A stretch of DNA of 64,000 nucleotides from Papilionanthe hookeriana x Papilionanthe teres (GCA_022702705.1 CM040424.1:78371452-78435451); one strand, 5' to 3'. Positions 1 to 11,956 are shown, counted from the first letter of the stretch. A program made the numbers and translations. Notes: generated by a model not told the origin, from the letters alone.

Positions 1-1480
1 TTTTCTCCCTTCTTGTGCTCGAGCAGGGTGTCCGAGTCTTTACTCGGCTTTTGCATGTTTGAGAAATGAGAAACAAAAAGTCTCTTAAACTCGTAGTAAC
101 TTTGGATTTTCAGTCGACATACCGTTGAATCACCTGAGGGTCAACTCTTTCAAGATGGTTGAGAAGAGACGACCCATTAAGTCTGGAGCAGACCGACATA
201 TTATTTGAACAATGCGACGAGGTCGATCTGGTCACTTCTTTCTTTGTAAGAAACCAAGTGAGAAATCCTCAGCTTGGTCGGAGGTATCTCCTCTTTGAAT
301 GGAGAGTAAAGCACCGCCTGCAATGGTTGGATAGGCACTCGCATTTGTCTTCCCATCACATCTTCGCCTGCATAGAGGCGGTTGTGTTGGTGTGATGGGA
401 CTCGCGTTGTCCCTCTATTTGCTTGTTTCCTATCTGGTTTGGCGAGATAGGGAAGTTCCCCGGCTAAGGCCTTTGGAGACGAACCACCTAGGTTTCAGCT
501 TCCAGGCGAGGCACTTTGTCGTTCCTCTGGGTGATTGCTACTCACATGAGCTCAAATTGCTCTATCATGAGGTCATTTTGGCTTGTAAGCCCTGGATTTG
601 CGCATGGACATATTGTTGTGTAGCATCTTTGATGGGTTCCATGCGTGTTATCTCTATTTGAGAAGTTCCTCCTTCGCAGTTAGCTCTGGTTCTCGGTTAG
701 ATCCAGGTTTGTCTTTTGTGAACACGTCTCGAATGAAGAAAAGAACAATATGAATCAAGAGTTACTGTTGAGGGAATCGAGGAAGTCCAAATAGTCTATC
801 TCCCATAGGTCGTCATTCTGTCTCTTATTTATAAAAATGCATTTGATACAATTACATAAAGGAGATAACATTTATGAAAATCGTTCTTAATATAATTATT
901 GCTCTAATAAATTGTATGAATTTCATTCCATATCTGTATCACAGTTTGAATTTTGATATGACGATAATTGATTGGTCTATTTGTTAAATCTGACCGAGTG
1001 AGGTAATCAGCTGGGTGGCGGCCGTGCCTCGTGTTTGGTTGACCGAGACATTCAGTCTACTGACGATCTCGTCTGCCACGGCAAAAGCGAGTCAGTCATC
1101 CAATCGCTATCAGGGGGCTTCTGCCACGAGCTTCGGTCGGTTGTTTGGTCGACTAATGAGTTGATTTTGTTTGTTTTGTTGGGTGAACTGTGACTTACTA
1201 GTCGCTTTGGCTCAAGTCTTATGAAGCCTACGTCTCATCCACCTGATCGGCCCATTACATTAGTCAAATACCTCTACCAGCAAGGTCTTTGGAGCTTGTC
1301 ATTGCTTGTGTGAAATATCTGATAAGACTTGCTGAGATGAATTACACCTTGTTCTTAACAGATCACGTCGCTTATCGGGGGAGGGATCCTCTCAGAGCTT
1401 TGGTCTGTAGCGGGTTTAGAGAAGCGATTTCACCTGTTTGGCGGTGACTTGTCGATCTAATGTTTACTTTTGAAGGAGGC
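1..1480. other. GC-richer unrecognised segment, possibly an old LTR retroelement piece
   Basis: This stretch is richer in G and C than the rest of the window and holds two short overlapping + strand open frames (159-395 and 392-661), but neither resembles a protein I recognise. There is no convincing start context or splice pattern. Recurrent short words such as GACCGAG and GGTCGACT are scattered through it, as in LTR or retroelement leader sequence. I assign no function. Confidence 0.25.
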
Positions 1481-2440
1481 TTTTTATTTTTAGTTATTCA
1501 TTCTCTTTAAGTTTCATGACGACAGCTCTAATGTATATAATATATTATAATGCATTAATAATATGACAAAAAGTTGATATCATGTGACCTGCAACCCTTA
1601 TCTTCTTTTTCAATATTTAAAACATTATATTTTATTACTCCAGTAACTATTAACTCATTCTGTTTAAGAGAGTTATTCGTACTCAAATAAAGCTAAATTA
1701 TTGGAGTCTATCAGCTTTCCATATTAATAATATAATAACAAAATAATATATCCTAGTGATTTAATATCTAGTTAAAAATATAGTTATGTATAAATAAAAA
1801 TAGATATATGAAAAAATAAAATAAAAAATTATTTAAACATTATCTGAACGCCGTCGTTCAAAGAAGATTTATGAACAATGTTTGAATCATGTCCAGTGTG
1901 TCAAAACTACATTCAAATGCACTTTTGTCGATTAATATATATATATACATGAATTTCGAGGAAATCCAACGGATTAGAAGACAAAAAAGTACAACTAAGG
2001 AGGGCCAACTAACCCACTTGACTAGATGCAACCCCGCGAACCTTGATTGGAGACCAAGCGGGGTAAATCACACGAAACAAGGATCGAGACTAATCAAGCA
2101 GATCAAAGGCAACGATCTACCTATCGCCATAACCCGATTCAAGGGAAGAGTTCAATATTTGTCAGCAGTCTTATGAACACTTTTGAGATTCCTCATCAGA
2201 GGCTAAGAATTGATAATAACATTGCCCACAAACATCTTGAAGGACCCCATCTTCAAGAAAAGAGCTATCAATTGGAGTACAATGATTCACCTTCTGCAAT
2301 ATAGAACAGTCTCATTCTACCAACATAAGCTCCTCATCTAATGATCAATAGTCGACCGCCATACTAGAATAGTTGATCGAAAAGCCAACTTGATCGAGCC
2401 AATTCTTATTGACCCAAAGACCATCAAAGGCCATCAGGCT
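1481..2440. other. Non-coding stretch, nothing recognised
   Basis: AT-rich up to about 1860, then of more balanced composition. Two short overlapping + strand frames at 1889-2304 carry no recognisable domain and overlap each other in different frames, so I do not call a gene. The balanced part could be decayed retroelement sequence leading into the LTR-like stretch that follows. Confidence 0.3.
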
Positions 2441-2770
2441 ATAACTTATTCGGTATAGTTGGATAAGCAAGTCTTGACAGACCAAGCTTTGTTGATTTCA
2501 GCGTACCGAGTTAGAGGGAAGATGAACCGTAAGCTCATATATGTAAAATATCTCAAATATCATGTAATGCATCCATTAAAGTAGAGATAAACATATAACT
2601 TTACATATTACACCCCGCCCTCTATAAATAAAAGAATCATATATTACACCCCTCTCTCTATAAATAGGAGAATCATTTTATGAGAAATGGTCAATCAACA
2701 AGATTGATTGCTGTTCATTAACGTGGAATTCTCTGTCATGTCTTACGATTTATTCATCAGATGTGATTTA
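2441..2770 (+). repeat. LTR-like segment with duplicated TATA-box unit
   Basis: Two adjacent 36-base units (2605-2640 and 2641-2676) differ at only a few positions. Each carries a pyrimidine run followed by CTATAAATA. A TATA motif followed by a moderately complex leader is typical of the U3/R part of a plant LTR. No matching second LTR or retroelement coding region lies next to it, so it is at most a solo or truncated LTR. Confidence 0.3.
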
Positions 2771-2814
2771 CTAACATATCACGATTCAACAATATATATG
2801 GATAATCATACACA

Positions 2815-3010
2815 CAACACCTAAAACATTCTTATTTACAAAAACTAGCTCCCAGATGATATTTTTAGACTATCAAACTGATGTATTTATGCGTGCAATG
2901 ATCAAACTATTAAAAATTCGATAAAAATGAAAATTATGGGTTGGAAAAACATTCTTTTATGCATGACTTACATTGTAATTTGAATAGTTTACATGAATCG
3001 AGAAAATATT
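2815..3010 (+). repeat. MITE fragment, family shared with 32869, 62548 and 63120
   Basis: The core around 2900-2950 (GATCAAACTATT, then GATAAAAATGAA, then ATGGGTTG) matches the reverse complement of the element at 62548-62812. It also matches the core of the element in epimerase intron 6. The ends here are diverged, so the boundaries are approximate. Confidence 0.45.
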
Positions 3011-3329
3011 TTATCTGATACATCAGATATGTAGTCAACGGCGTAGTTCGCATCTGCGCCAGACGTACAGGAAGGTGCGATCAACACTATCGTCCACACG
3101 TATGAATGGTAAACATAATATTTTTCGAAATTTTCTAGTTTACCACACACCTATTATCCATTCCAATTAAATAAAAATAAAAAAAATACTGATATCATGA
3201 TCTTCATCCTTATCTCCATCGTATTTTATTCATTTTATGTCCCCCTTTTTTTAATGCTCTTGTTCATAATAATACTATTTCTTTTGTACTTTCATGTTGA
3301 TAATATAATTATAAAATAATTCTATATAC

Positions 3330-3495
3330 CTTATATATATACATACATACATACATAAATACAGATACATACATAAATACAGATAAATACATAAATACAT
3401 ACATATATATATATACATACATATATATAATAATCAGAGCATCTCCAAACTGTCTAGAGCGTCGGTTGCTTCTCAATAATAATAATAATAATAAT
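3330..3495. repeat. Compound microsatellite (AT)n, (CATA)n, (AAT)n
   Basis: Runs of ATAT, CATA/AATA tetranucleotide steps and, at about 3473-3495, AAT trinucleotides. Direct sequence observation. Confidence 0.85.
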
Positions 3496-3519
3496 ATATT
3501 AAATAAGATAATGTATTTT

Positions 3520-3710
3520 ATTCATTCAAGGCATTTACATGCATACCTCCCAATTTTTATGTATTTACATATTTAATACATAAACTTCATTTTTTACAAT
3601 TATACCACCCCATTCCTTTGTACCACATCACTAATACCAATATTTTGACAAAAAGTGAACTTTAGATGTGTAAATAAATAAATCTTCGTAAAATTTAAGA
3701 TAAAAATGTT
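3520..3710. repeat. MITE-like element, 'TATTTACATAT' family
   Basis: Begins with GGCATTTACATGCATACC and continues with the words ATGTATTTACATATTTAA and TATACCACCCC. The same architecture recurs at 16379, 20900, 34240, 38028, 43210 and 61815, where the two ends are inverted copies of each other. This is a moderately repeated short family. Boundaries are approximate. Confidence 0.5.
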
Positions 3711-6263
3711 AGATATGGATATACACAGACGTTGGAGCGGAACGGAGCAAGTGAGCGTAGCGGAAGCATGTGTCCAACCGATTGAGTTTCGTTAAGTGGG
3801 TTAGGGGTGATACGGTACAGATGTATTTGTGTAATTTTATTTTTTGAATTTTATCTATACATTTGATTTGTAATCCTGTCGGTGATGACTGAACTTTTCT
3901 GTAATAATGAAATCGCCGAGGACCTAGGCACAAAACGCCGAATCTCATAAAATTCTGTAATAATGTAATCTTATTTGATAACAATTAAGAGCAACACCAA
4001 CTAAATAATGAGAAGAAAATAGAGTCCGCCCGATTGCCATTTTAAAGCAAAGCTTCTCCACAAAATCAAGAGTGCATATGTAACTATGTTGCCCACACAA
4101 ATTGAGTTTCCAATCTCTATTATTCTGACCCATCATCACATTATTGGTTGCGGGCACTCACACACACCAAAGACCTCTAGACACGTGACACCATATGATC
4201 ATGACAAATTGTATCATGTTATATCTGCTCAATAGCTCGCTACAAATCCAGCACTGTATCATGTTACGTCCGCCAACATTCATCTCTGTGATGCTTGACA
4301 AACAAGTCTCCATAGACAAAAACAAATAGTTGCAAGAATGGTGCTACATATGCTCAATGTTTGGCCACTCATGCTTATCAATTTTGCAGAGATTGCATTG
4401 ATAAAGTTTACTTAGAATGCTTTTACTTTTACAGTTATAAAATACTTTTGATGTTTAAGTTTTGGACATATTGTGTCAGGTTATTCTGATCATTGTAATG
4501 TGTGCTTAGTTGGAAAGGTCCCACCAAAGCATGAAAATGAGTAAAATACACCTATGATTGTAAAGATGAGCATTTAGTGTATGTTGATGATGACATAGAA
4601 TATTTAGTTATTCTAAAAGCTTTGAGCGTTGATATAGATCAATTTAAATGTGCAACATAATTATTGATTGGTGGGGTAGGCGTATAAAAATATTCTCTAC
4701 AAATTTGATCTTTAACCTTACAGATCATCCTAACACAATAAAACATAGACCAAGTGATATATGTACAATTTTCTAAGGAAACTATACAATATCATTTAGT
4801 GCGATGTAATTCTTATGAACATGTCATTTAGTTTGGATCGATGCAACATGACAAACATGCTATATATGATGGCCGCAACTGTAAATATACATTATAGTAT
4901 GAGGTGAAAATGCATTTTGATGCCTATAAAGGAGACCATTAAAGATTCAAAATAAGAACTTTATGTGAAGTAGTCACCCTATGAAAACTTTTGACATTGC
5001 TAAATACTTACAATCTAATTTATGCAACAAAAAAGTTTTAAGGGACAGGACAAATCTCTTTTAGACGGAACAAAATTCTTCTATATATCAGTTTTTAGCA
5101 CACAAATCTTACGTACATAGATATCTCGCACCTAAACTTCCGTATTAACACACACAATGACACTCATATCTTTAATATCGCATCAGAAATAGCATCATTG
5201 TCACTTTAACGGTTATTTCTATCACCCAACTCATATCATATTATAAACTCTTCAATATTTTTTAGATTTCAAGGCAAATTCCGCCCACCTGTAGTTACAA
5301 CCTTGCCGAATTTCATCAAAAAAAGGCATGGGAAATCCATAGTATTGAAGAAAGAAATCCATTCTGAGCAGGTTCTATATTGTTCATAAACTCTTCCCTA
5401 ATTTTCTTTTTTTTTTTTTTCATTTAAATTGTCATCATAGAACTCATGTTTTAAATTGGTGATGATTCCAAACGGTGTTTGGAGACTCACGCTGTCTTTA
5501 TTTTGACTGTGGTCATACGAAATCTCAATTCAAAAACAACTGTTAAAAATCTGCTCTTCAAAAACTGGAGTTTTAAAAGTAGTCGATTTGTTTGAAAAAT
5601 TATGTTTTGAACGTGATATCTATAGATAAATATCTAAAATATCATTTCATTCGTATTATATAAAATTTTTTATGCATTTGATGCTATTGGAAAAAGAATT
5701 CTCTAATTTTTACATATTTTATGATCTTATATAAAATTTTGATCTAATTGTCATGTGTGTGTGTGTAATAAATATTAATATTTACTTCTGAGTTTTGTAA
5801 ATAATTAAGGGTTTGTTTAGATTTTAATAATAACATAATTCTATGGAATGTGTGTAATCAACATGACTTACGAATTAACAAAAAAAAAGTAAAAAAAAAA
5901 GATGCGAGCAATTTGCAGGAAGGGTAGCGGGCAAAATAGAATCCGTGAGATACCAATTTGCGGGCAACAAATGGTGGCTGGAAACCGAATCAATCAATCA
6001 ATTCGGTTTTGACCAAGTAATGCACACTTTTAACTGCGACATAGAACCAAATTGAGCAAGAAAATATAAAAACAATTAAAAAAAAATAAGTGTATATGAA
6101 CAAGTGTAGACCTGATCAAGTTCAACACAATTTTCTACTCTATGAGTGATGTGGGGGCGTTATGCCCGGTGCAGGGGCACCCAGGCCCGCATGAGTGTGC
6201 CAATAACGGCATGGGCACAATGTAGAGAGAGTCGGGAGGGTGATTGGCTCTAGCACAAGGGAT
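3711..6263. other. Long AT-rich non-coding stretch, no gene seen
   Basis: Short frames on the - strand (3709-3984, 3945-4157) resemble no family and are close to what chance gives. A poly-T run lies near 5408-5420. I see no exon signature, RNA gene or complete transposon in this stretch. Confidence 0.4.
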
Positions 6264-6515
6264 TGTTATTAGGTAATGTGGAGACACGGTCCACATTAAT
6301 TAGATTCCTAATTAAGAATCTCATTTCCTCTCTCTCTCTTCCTCTCTTTCTCTCTTAGAGGACTTGATTTGGCCCTTGGCTTGGTTAACTCTAAGTCAAA
6401 AGAGGCTATTTATAGAAACCAAGAGAGTGTTAGATAGGAAGTAGGTGAGTGGTAGGTGGGATGTGGTAGGTGAGCGGTAGGTGGGATGTTGACCGAGTCT
6501 CCACATTACCTAACA
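6264..6515 (-). repeat. 3' LTR of the copia element
   Basis: About 252 bp, starting TG and ending CA. The two ends are unusually long inverted repeats of each other (TGTTAGGTAATGTGGAGAC against TGTTATTAGGTAATGTGG on opposite strands). A TATA box (CTATAAATAGCC) lies on the - strand near 6407-6418, followed by a CT-rich tract. It sits directly after the end of the decayed copia coding region, as a 3' LTR should. Confidence 0.6.
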
Positions 6516-8397
6516 ATTCTTCCAATTGGAGACTGAGACACGGATTGCATCACCTGTTGACTGCATCATCTACCAACTGTACCGCCTTTTTCTCAAACAT
6601 GATATCCTCCACCTTTGCACCTCAAAACCCTTGTCTTCATGCAAGAAAACCAGCTGAAATCGTACAAAACTTCAGCTTTTCACGAGTAACACCATCAGTT
6701 GGCATATCACCGTCAATGTAGCATTGTACCACCAAGTTCTTTCCTGGGTTACTTCTGTATCTGCTTACAACTCTCACTGCATGAGCACTATCCTGCCCCT
6801 GCTGAAAGCCCTTTTCAATAAGTCCAGTCTTGTACCTCTTACTGTCATCAAGCGTAGTCTTCACCCTGTACACCCACTTGTTGTGCAATGTCTTCTTCCT
6901 TGGTGGAAGTTCTGCCTGCTCCCAAGTTTGATTCCCTCGTAGGGAATCCGTCTCCTCCATCTTGGTCAGCTCACACTTGCTCGAATTCTCATCTTGTAAG
7001 ATCTCTTCATAGCTCTGTGGTTCTTTACTATTTGTCTGTACAAGGTCTGGTTTTCCTGCCTCTGGCGCTCTGCCATTTTTCAAGAAATTGACTTTCTTCT
7101 GCTTCCCTCGAATGCACCTCTGACTCATGTGTCCAAGCCTGTAATGCCACAGATCTCTCGTGCTCTCTGCAACTGTAGTAGCAACAATGTTGAGTAAATC
7201 AGTAGTCATATATAGTGTGTCATTTTTCTTACCCCGAGCCAGTACTAATGTTCATTTGGTAACCTTCCAGGTACTATCTGACAACACTACCGAATGACCA
7301 CTCTCATTGAGCTGCCCAACAGAGATGAGGTTTTTTTTCAACTCAGGAACGTTTCTGACATTTTGCAAAGTCCATTTGCACTTGTTAGAGAGTGCAATAT
7401 TAATGTCTCCCATCCCCACCACGTCCAGAGCTTTTCCATTAGCTAGATATACCTTCCCAAAGTCACATGCAACATAGTTTCACATCAACTCCCAGTGGGA
7501 AGATGTATGGAAGGAGACCCCTGAATCCAGTATCCAGTTATCAACAGAGCTGTGAACTGCCAGCAATAGTGAATCTTGTATTTCTTCAGTTACAACATTA
7601 GCGCCATCATTCACTTTTTTCTTAGGATTCATGCAGATCCTTTTTATGTAGCCAACCTTGCCACAATTTCAGCAGGTTGTCTGCTGACTAGAATTTGATT
7701 TTGATCTTCCTTTATTTGAGTTCCTATCATGTGATCTCCCTCTGGAATCAACAATCAGTGCCGAACTCGAACCCGATGTCTCGTCGAAATCTTTCCTATG
7801 CACCTCTTCAGCCAAAATCAAATCACGAATATCACAATATTTCAATTTAGATTTACCTGCAGAACTGCTAACTGCTATGCTTATGGCTTCCCAGCTATTT
7901 GGCAATGAAGCCAACAATATCAACGCACGTATCTCATCATCAAAATCAATTTCAACATAAAATAATTGATTTGTGATAGAGTTGAAATCATTCAGGTGTT
8001 GAGTAACAGACACACCTTCCGTCATCTTCAAGTTGAATAACTTTTTCATCTAATGCACCTTATTTTTTGTCGATGGCTTTTCATACATACCTGATGAAGC
8101 AATCATGAGATCTGCAGTAGTACTCTCATTGATGACGTTGTGTGCAACTGACCTTAATAGGGTCAATCAAATAACCATTAGAACCTGTTGATCCAATAGA
8201 TTCCATTCGACCTCGTCCATCTTTTCCGGTCGCTTTCCCAATAACGGAAGATGAAGTTTCTTCCCATAGAGGTAGTCCTCTATCTGCATCATTCAGTAAC
8301 CAAAATCTGTGCCGTCGAACTTCTCGATTCTCGAAACTTTTACTTCGTCTCCAACCATCATTCTTCCTCAGATTCGAACCGGGGCTCTGATGTCAGT

Positions 8398-8494
8398 TGT
8401 TGTGAAAAAATGATGACAATAAAGCAAAAATGTAACGAAAAAAATTGCACACAGAAAAACAACAATTTGCTTTATGTCATAGTTTTTCACAACA
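8398..8494 (-). repeat. Short palindromic end next to the copia primer-binding site
   Basis: About 97 bp whose two ends are inverted repeats of nearly 30 bases (TGTTGTGAAAAA and TTTTTCACAACA, followed by AATAAAGC/GCTTTAT words). It lies where the 5' LTR is expected, just outside the primer-binding-like sequence. It is much shorter than and unlike the 252-bp LTR at the other end. It is either a deleted 5' LTR or a separate foldback insertion. Confidence 0.4.
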
Positions 8495-8499
8495 ATTGT

Positions 8500-9210
8500 T
8501 ACATCATTCCCATAAGAGGATCCAACCCTAAGTATTTGGCTTATTTAAGTGGTTCGTTTATTCTCGGTTGTAGTTTTGACACGGATTTTTGTTAGGACAA
8601 TCGCTGACATCCGTTTCCTATTTCGAGAACTGTATCTTAGGAATTGACCGGTGCTTCGGATGTATCTCTCTCTCAAGGTGGTGATTATTTTCCCCCATCC
8701 CTTTCGCATCTCCCCCCACGACACTCTCGGCCATCCTCCATCGTTGCAACTGCCCCTACCAACACTCATTTGTTGTGTCTCACTGCAATCTTCCCATTCC
8801 CACCCTTCTTGCTCATTGTCACTGCCCCAATAGGCACCCTTTTCTGTCTTGCAATCCCCCGCTTCACCCACTCACTGCCGTAGCCGGAAAACAATAAATA
8901 TGTTCTTTTCTTGAGGACCCCAATCCGTTCCAGCCTTTTTCACCGCGCCACACTGCTTCGCTTGCTATCCCCACTTGCTGCCCTCGCTGACCCAGCCATC
9001 CATTTCACTACCAACGCGATTCTAGCACCTCCTTTTGCCGTTCCAACCAGCTACTACCTATTTCAGCCACCTATCTCCACTCGCTAAGCACCTAGACGAC
9101 GTCCACCACCCATGGATTGAGCCTCAGTGTGAGCTTCAATCATGTTTGTTTTAATTTCTCTTTCAAGTGTTTTTAATTGCGGCAGATATCAACGAGAATG
9201 GCAGAATTTA
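8500..9210. other. C-rich low-complexity non-coding stretch
   Basis: Bases 8680-9110 are strikingly pyrimidine-rich on the + strand, with many CCC and CTCC runs. This produces several short overlapping frames in all directions (8545-8871, 8644-8883, 8651-8833), none with a recognisable domain. It could be an old 5' leader of a lost gene or retroelement. No gene is called. Confidence 0.35.
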
Positions 9211-9342
9211 TTAAAAAATGCACCACGAAAAAAAAGTTCTGCCAAATGAAGTGCACTTCAACTTTTCCCCTCATTGATAAATTCAATGATAAATAATACC
9301 ACACATTATTCTAACAAAATTTCCAACATAGCAATTCATTTT

Positions 9343-9625
9343 GGGTCTGTTTGGGGCGGCTTATTTAGTGCGATGAAGTTTTGATAACGCGCCTGGCCTG
9401 TTTGGGTAATTTGCATTTTGGCATCTTATGTGTTTTCAAAATGCTGAAAAGAACGTTTTCACACCGCACCTATCTAGGTGCAGTGGTAGCTTTCTATCTC
9501 CGATCTGGCTTTTCCAAAAAAAATAAAAATTTGTAATAGTCATCGCACCTAGCTTATCAGCATATTATTTTTAATCAGCTTATCAACAAATTATTCAATA
9601 AGCTGCAGCTACCCTAAACATACCC
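9343..9625 (+). mobile_element. MITE, 'TTTGGGGC(A/G)GCTTATT' family, copy 1
   Basis: Starts GGGTCTGTTTGGGGCGGC and ends in an inverted copy (GCTACCCTAAACATACCC). The internal halves mirror each other (CACCGCACCTATCTAGGTGC palindrome near 9461-9480, then AGCTTATCAGC words). The homologous NOG2 3' flank at about 39595-39615 lacks the element, giving an empty site. The same family recurs at 38585-39240 and 61215-61500. Confidence 0.7.
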
Positions 9626-11091
9626 TTAACCTTAGAAAAAAAAATAATAATAAAATCAACAGAAACCTTCTCCAGGTCTCAATGCACATTATGCTCTGAT
9701 CAATTTTTCCTTCCCCTACTCTACAGAACCAGCTAGTACAGGCCTTTTTAAGTCTAGTAGCTTGAGCAGAATTAGTAGTAGATAATTCGTCAAAATAAAA
9801 ATTTAGGTCAACAAAGGAATTATTTAGATAAAACTTGTAAGGTAAATAGAAGTTTTATAATACAAAAAATTAGAACAGTAATCGTAATTCATAATTAAAA
9901 TACTACAGAATTACAAGGTATGCTATATATCAGCAAACAGATCCAATCCATCACAGCTAATGAGGTGAAGAGATTATCAAGGTAACAAACATTTCAGCTT
10001 GCATACAAATACTTACATGTATTCATTGATTCCTAATTTAGTGCACAAAATTTAAATCTTCACTGCGTGCGGCAGAATAAGCTAAAAATCGTTCAAACCA
10101 GACAATATGATCAACTATTTGGCTATTTCTCAAAAAACTCAACAATATAGTAGGATACAGGTTGGATAAAGTTGACTCATTGTCAATATTTGAGTGAATA
10201 AGATGAATTCTGAATAGACAAGATGCATTTTCCCTTTGCTTTCATTCTATTAAATAATAATATTACAATCTATTTTAGGTACAAAATATTTTGTATAATC
10301 TATTTTAACTAACTTAATAATGCATATTCCCATCTAAATATTCAGCTAAATGGAAAATAAATCAGAATAAATAAATTGAAAATAATTTAAATAAGGAAAC
10401 TCCTAATAATAGAATACTCCTAATTTAACTGTCTGTTTTTCATCCTTGCTGATTGACATTCATAAGCATAGAAGGACAATTCTCTTGGCAGTTTTGCATA
10501 TAAGCTTAGTTGAACAAATTTTGTTGAGTTTAAGCAATACTGTTTCCCAAATTTATTTTGTTGTGAGAATTCAGTCTTCCAAAAAGCCATATATTCTTAC
10601 CAAGCTGCTCAAAAGGGATCATTGAGAGATCTGACAGTCAAAAAGAAATTCTACAAACCAAAATTGTGACACTGTCTAGGACATATTCCATGTATAATAT
10701 CGAGCAGTTATACATAAAATGCTGGCTGTTTTTCTATTTACTATTTGGCCTATGATTTATTAAAAAAAAATATGTTCTTCAGTTCTTGAGCAGCACCAAC
10801 TGTTGGAAATAAATCATGCTAAATTCAGATTCTAGCCTTGTTTAGGAGAAATCACCATTAATCCTTCACCAAAGAACAAGAGATAGATGCAGCAACTTAA
10901 GGAAGCGAAGAGAAATAGAAATCATAAATGATGTAATAATGAGGAAGAAGGAGCCCATCTCGCATTCATAAGATTATTAAAACCTGCAACGGGAGTACCT
11001 ATTAGATTTAGTCTTTTTATTCAGTCCCAGATAAGAGTTTCAATATCAATTGAGATACCAGGTTATTTGAATCAGGTTGAGTATTCTTAAG

Positions 11092-11288
11092 TAGGGCAGT
11101 AAAGGAGCCCAACTTAAGCGAGCTCAGACTGGCTCGTGTTTAGTTATATTAAAATTGGCTCGTGTTTGAAATTGCTTGTGAACAATGTGTTCTTGTTCGG
11201 CTAGATTTTTATATTTTGTTTAAGTTCAACTCGAAATTGGCTCGTTTAAATTAATTATATATAATTATATAAATAAATAAATAAATAA

Positions 11289-11349
<61 letters not shown>

Positions 11350-11670
11350 GGTGGATTCAAACATTCACTTTGGTGCAGAAGAAAATGCAAAACCGCATGA
11401 CCACACGAGCTGATACGATTTAAAATCAGATACAAATATATATAAAATATTATTGTATAAATAAATAGCATACATAATTAATTTATTTTGAGCTAAAGTG
11501 AGCCAAACATGATTGAACAATGGTTAGTTTGTGTTCGGCTCATTTATAATTTAAACTTAAAAAAATTATTTGTGTTTGGCTTGTTTACTTAACGAATGAT
11601 TCGAACACAAGCTATTTAATGAGCCAAACACAAATTATTCACTACCAACAAGCTTTTTTTGACAGTCCTA
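11092..11670 (-). mobile_element. hAT-like non-autonomous element, 'GTTCGGCTCG' family
   Basis: The ends are TAGGGCAGT and GACAGTCCTA, inverted copies of each other. The inside carries degenerate repeats of the GTGTTCGGCTCGTTTA type on both strands, plus an (AT)n core. The same family appears at 34651-37922 and 38703-39108, where 8-bp target duplications are visible. No clear target duplication remains here. It interrupts the NOG2-derived duplicate. Confidence 0.6.
11284..11345. repeat. (AT)n microsatellite
   Basis: AAAT steps followed by about 25 AT dinucleotides inside the hAT-like element. The - strand frame across it (11265-11471) is a repeat artefact. Confidence 0.9.
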
Positions 11671-11747
11671 ATCTGATTTACAACTTATTTCTTAGCTAAC
11701 ATCTCACAAGGTACACAAAACATCTCAAAGAATGGTGTTCTCGAAAG

Positions 11748-11832
11748 CCTTTGATGTTTTCATCTTCATGAATTTCAGCTTAAATATAAGTCTTTGATGT
11801 TTCATCTTCATAAATTTCAGCTTAAATATAAG
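11748..11832. repeat. Two-copy tandem repeat, 43/42 bp
   Basis: Units at 11748-11790 and 11791-11832 share TTTGATGTTT, CATCTTCAT and AATTTCAGCTTAAATATAAG. The single-copy counterpart lies near 41840-41880 in NOG2 intron 9, so the doubling is specific to the duplicate. Confidence 0.75.
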
Positions 11833-11956
11833 CCTATATCATAAATCTTCTAAGCCAATTCATGAATAACATTGTGGGAATTCGTTTGCAAAATATATAT
11901 AAGAGTATTGAATACCTAAAAGCAAACCTCATAAAAAGGACTCGTACTTAGAAGGA

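Larger units (their letters stand above)
6264..8494 (-). mobile_element. Internally deleted Ty1/copia retrotransposon
   Basis: Read on the - strand, this holds pieces of a copia polyprotein in the right order but broken. A gag domain of the UBN2 type lies at 8049-7669, with in-frame stops in the upstream part to about 8250. It is followed by the zinc-knuckle/protease-linker region (about 7670-7440), then the GAG-pre-integrase stretch (W-H-Y-R-L-G-H-M near 7140). The frame then jumps directly to the start of the reverse transcriptase (N-K-W-V-Y-R-V near 6880). It then jumps to the extreme C-terminus of RNase H (T-D-G-V-T-R-E-K-L near 6670). Integrase, most of RT and most of RNase H are missing. 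A primer-binding-like sequence (TGACATCAGAGCC) lies on the - strand near 8395, just inside the 5' end. A 3' LTR is at 6264-6515. This is a non-autonomous, non-functional copy. Confidence 0.8.
9215..11840 (-). pseudogene. Diverged partial copy of the NOG2 3' region without its exons
   Basis: Three blocks align by eye, in the same orientation, with the 3' part of the NOG2 gene 30 kb away. Block 9230-9678 matches the NOG2 3' flank 39490-39662 (shared words GTTCTGCCAAAT, ATTATTCTAACAAAATTTCC, CTTCTCCA). Blocks 9790-10130 and 10690-11080 match NOG2 intron 9 at 40990-41395 and 41398-41780 (shared words ATATATCAGCAAAC, AAATAAGCTAAAAAT or close variants, TATGATTTATTAAAAAAA, GGAAATAAATCATGCTA). Block 11700-11790 matches 41810-41880. 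The segment between 39665 and 40985, holding exon 10, intron 10 and exon 11, has no counterpart, so no coding sequence remains. The copy later took a MITE at 9343-9625 and a hAT-like element at 11092-11670. This is an untranslated duplication relic, not a processed copy, because it consists of intron and flank. Confidence 0.7.

Noticed and set aside
8545..8883. Overlapping frames on both strands in the C-rich block
   Set aside because: Three mutually exclusive frames in a compositionally biased stretch, with no domain seen.
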